DNA from: Meandrina meandrites
Lineage: Eukaryota > Cnidaria > Anthozoa > Scleractinia > Meandrinidae
DNA: 64,000 bases
NCBI GenBank assembly: GCA_963693305.1
Contig: OY855906.1
Location: 4,471,001 to 4,535,000 of the forward strand
Reading direction: 5' to 3'
In this document: positions 61,740 to 64,000 of the stretch, one piece after another
Layout: each line of letters opens with the position of its first letter
Position numbering within the stretch: the stretch's first letter is position 1
Translations under genes and position numbers: made by a program
The notes under the pieces: generated by a model
Told to the model about the DNA's origin: nothing
The model's database searches: none
What the model saw: only the letters and a program-made list of their open reading frames with translations

Positions 61740-63480
61740 AACATACATCAGAAACAAACACCCTCCTTATTCATAAATGGCGGAACGCACGGAAGAGCTT
61801 GGGTCGAGTACATGAAAGTGAGGCGAAAGGGGCTTCCGATTCAAATGAAAACAAAGCAGAATGGTAATGCAAGTAGTATCTCTTGTATTTCTTGAAATAT
61901 CTTGTCAGTTAAGCAGTGATTCTTGCCTGTTGATGACTACTATTGAAATTCCTGGTTTTACAACCGCAGATATGGTCGTTTGGTTTCGAAGTTAACCCAA
62001 AAAGATGGGAAAATGTTATCGGAAAACCGCATCGATTTTCTCAGTCTCTTCTCTGCTTTCTCGTGTGCAGTTTTAATTCATGCTACTTTAGTTTCTCTTT
62101 AATAGAAGACCGTGAAAGCTGAGTATAGAAACAGGAATTACAAAGGATTATAGAGCTTTAAAAAAATTGACACGTCTCAAGATACGGTAAGTAAGGAACG
62201 GCAATTATATGAGGTTTCCTGAGTATTTCGCCTCCAAAAGCATAAATGTTATTCACAACGACTGATCATTCAGTAGAGACTTAACTTGTTATAAATCCTT
62301 AAAATATAGAATAGTTAAAGCCTGGGAAAGCAGTAATACGGTAGAAAGAGCGGCCTTTAAAGTGAATAAACTGTAAGATTCTCTGAAATAAAATCACTAT
62401 ATATTATTCAACAAAGCTCAAAGTATCATACGCGAGTCGCTTCTAAACTGTAGCAAAACATTGTGCGACTACACAAACAGGCTAATATAAATTTCTGTTA
62501 AGTCTATACAAGAATTTAATGCTACAAGCAACGGTTTTTAAATGTATGTGCCATTTTATAATCACCAGTCGGATCAGTATATATAGAGGCAAAGAAATCA
62601 GAGAAAAGATTTGGCATCAAAGAAGTGCTATAAACCGTTTCAAGAGATGTGTCAATTTTTTTAAAAACTCTACATTCCTTTCTAAATCCTGTTTCTATAC
62701 TCGGCTTCCAGGGTCTTCAATTGAAAAGAAACTAGTGTAGCGTGGATTAAAACTGTACACGAGTATACAGCAGTGAAGAGACTGAGATAATCGATGCGGT
62801 TTTCCGACGACATTTTCCCACTTTTTGGTGTTGACTTCGAAACCATACGAGCATATCTGCGGTTGTGAAACCAGGGATTTCAACAGTAGTCATCAACAGG
62901 CAAGAATCACTGCCTAACTGACGAGATATTTCAAGAAATACAAGATATACTACTCAGTGCATTTCCATACTCTGCAGTGGCGGATCCAGGGGGAGGTTCC
63001 GGGGGTCCGGACCCCCCCCCCCCCCTAACAGACCTGACATTTGTTTGAAACTGAAATTCTTACATCGACAGGATTGTATATCACTCTTTAACTGGCTGTG
63101 ATTTTAATGAAACGCGCATTTCATTTTGCTGCTAAACTAAATTCCAGGGATATTCAAAAATGTAATTGTTTTTGGGTATCCTCCTATGATCTGTTCGCCA
63201 ACGGTGACCATCTTTCACAGAGACTGTAAATCTGTACAATTTTTGTTACCAAGCGCAAGAGAAGAAGGTTCCAGGGGTGGCAAAGGAATTATAACGTACA
63301 ACTGCAACTGGTCGGGGGGGTTCAACAGTCCTTTCTGAACCAAAGTTTGGACCCCCCAATCAAAAATTCATGGATCCGCCCATGCTCTGCCTTGTTTTCA
63401 TTTGAATATGAAGCCCCTTTCGCCTCGCTTTCATGTACTCGACCCAAACTCTTCAGCGCGTTCCGCCATTTATGAATAAA
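61740..63480. repeat. Large inverted duplication
   Basis: The left arm (about 61740-62200) and the right arm (about 62640-63480, excluding an insertion at about 62979-63390) are inverted copies over about 450 bp. Shared blocks include GAGTACATGAAAG, CTGTTGATGACTACT-type and GTATAGAAACAGGA sequences. A central spacer of about 430 bp separates them. The left arm has an open frame (61605-61895) that contains a stop in the right arm, so any gene function is unclear. Confidence 0.65.
62979..63390. mobile_element. hAT-like element inside right arm
   Basis: It starts GTGGCGGATCCAGGGGG and ends CATGGATCCGCCCATG, with poly-C and CCCCCC blocks near both ends, flanked by CTCTGC on each side. Setting it aside restores alignment of the right arm with the left arm, which supports the borders. 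Confidence 0.65.
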
Positions 63481-63484
63481 CTTG

Positions 63485-64000
63485 AATAAGGTGCAGCCGG
63501 TGTTGGACACGCTTCACGTGACATTTTTCGACCAATCATATGTCACCTCGGTAGAAGCAATGGCGGACAATTTTGTCGCCGGATTTTAAGAAAGTCTCAT
63601 CTTCTTCGTGCGATTTCGGCGAAATTTTAACGTTTTAACGGACTGTTTTCCTGGAGCTTGAAGAATAATATCTAGGCCAGTCATTCGTCAAGTTCTGAAT
63701 TAAGGGAAGCGATTTTGCTACCAAAACTAGTCGACTGAAATCATGCTATATGGTAAATGTTTGGTTGGCGCAGTCGTTAGACATGCATGAACATTTGCTC
63801 ATTCCTTTACTCAAGGATCAGTACTGTAGATTATTTTTGCATAGAATTTAAGTAGTATAGTGGGCCAGGGAGGGCCTCGCCGTTTTAACGGTCAAATTCG
63901 GAGTTGAAGTTGGGATTTCTTCCTTGATTTGTCACTCAGTTCTCGCATTCGCGGGAATTGATGGTGTGATTTCTGTCGATGTTTTATCACGAACAGAGCC
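63485..64000. other. No gene recognised
   Basis: A short ATG ORF of nine codons (about 63560) in a GC-richer patch may mark the 5' region of a gene beyond the window; this is only a guess. Confidence 0.25.

Overview
This is a window of metazoan nuclear DNA, most likely from a cnidarian and probably an anthozoan. The evidence for that is the spliced host genes with GT-AG introns, dense palindromic MITEs and short hAT-like elements, CR1/L2-like LINEs, an animal FAS-like polyketide synthase, and an integrated Polinton/adintovirus-type dsDNA element of a kind common in cnidarians. The species cannot be read from the sequence.

Left part (1-22400): repeat-rich DNA (a foldback MITE, a SINE-like element) leads into a three-layer nested insertion. 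A TA-flanked MITE-like element (2788-22341) holds a LINE with a twin-priming 5' inversion (about 2844-21985). The endonuclease half of that LINE is split by a 16.4-kb Polinton/adintovirus-like element (3016-19418) flanked by the 5-bp duplication AATAT. The element has two identical 161-bp terminal repeats, each itself an imperfect hairpin palindrome. It encodes a protein-primed family B polymerase with an OTU-like N-terminal region, a DDE integrase, packaging ATPase, adenain-like protease, double jelly-roll major capsid and minor capsid proteins, a basic core protein, a collagen-like fibre protein, a membrane protein and three tandem paralogues sharing one N-terminal zinc-ribbon-like module, the last carrying a phospholipase A2 domain. 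Eleven of its start codons have a TATATA motif 1-10 nt upstream. Together the genes supply replication (PolB), integration (integrase), virion assembly (MCP, mCP, ATPase, protease, core) and probable entry (PLA2, fibre) functions.

Middle (22400-30300): no host gene recognised; only dispersed repeats, a decayed LINE 3' end, an AAT microsatellite and poly-C tracts.

Host gene block (30305-47384, + strand): a ten-exon gene with consistent splice phases fuses a Patched/RND-like membrane module directly to a complete animal FAS-like polyketide synthase (KS-AT-DH-pseudo-MT/KR-ER-KR-ACP-TE), about 3,440 residues. The Patched part has lost the acidic residues of RND proton relays. A small three-exon gene of unknown function follows.

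Right part (47400-64000): repeats, then a stand-alone Patched-domain gene on the minus strand (52780 to about 56410) that resembles the Patched half of the fusion but carries an in-frame TGA. After it come hAT-like elements, a roughly 100-bp minisatellite, an ATCGAT-rich cluster and a large inverted duplication. No further gene is recognised there.
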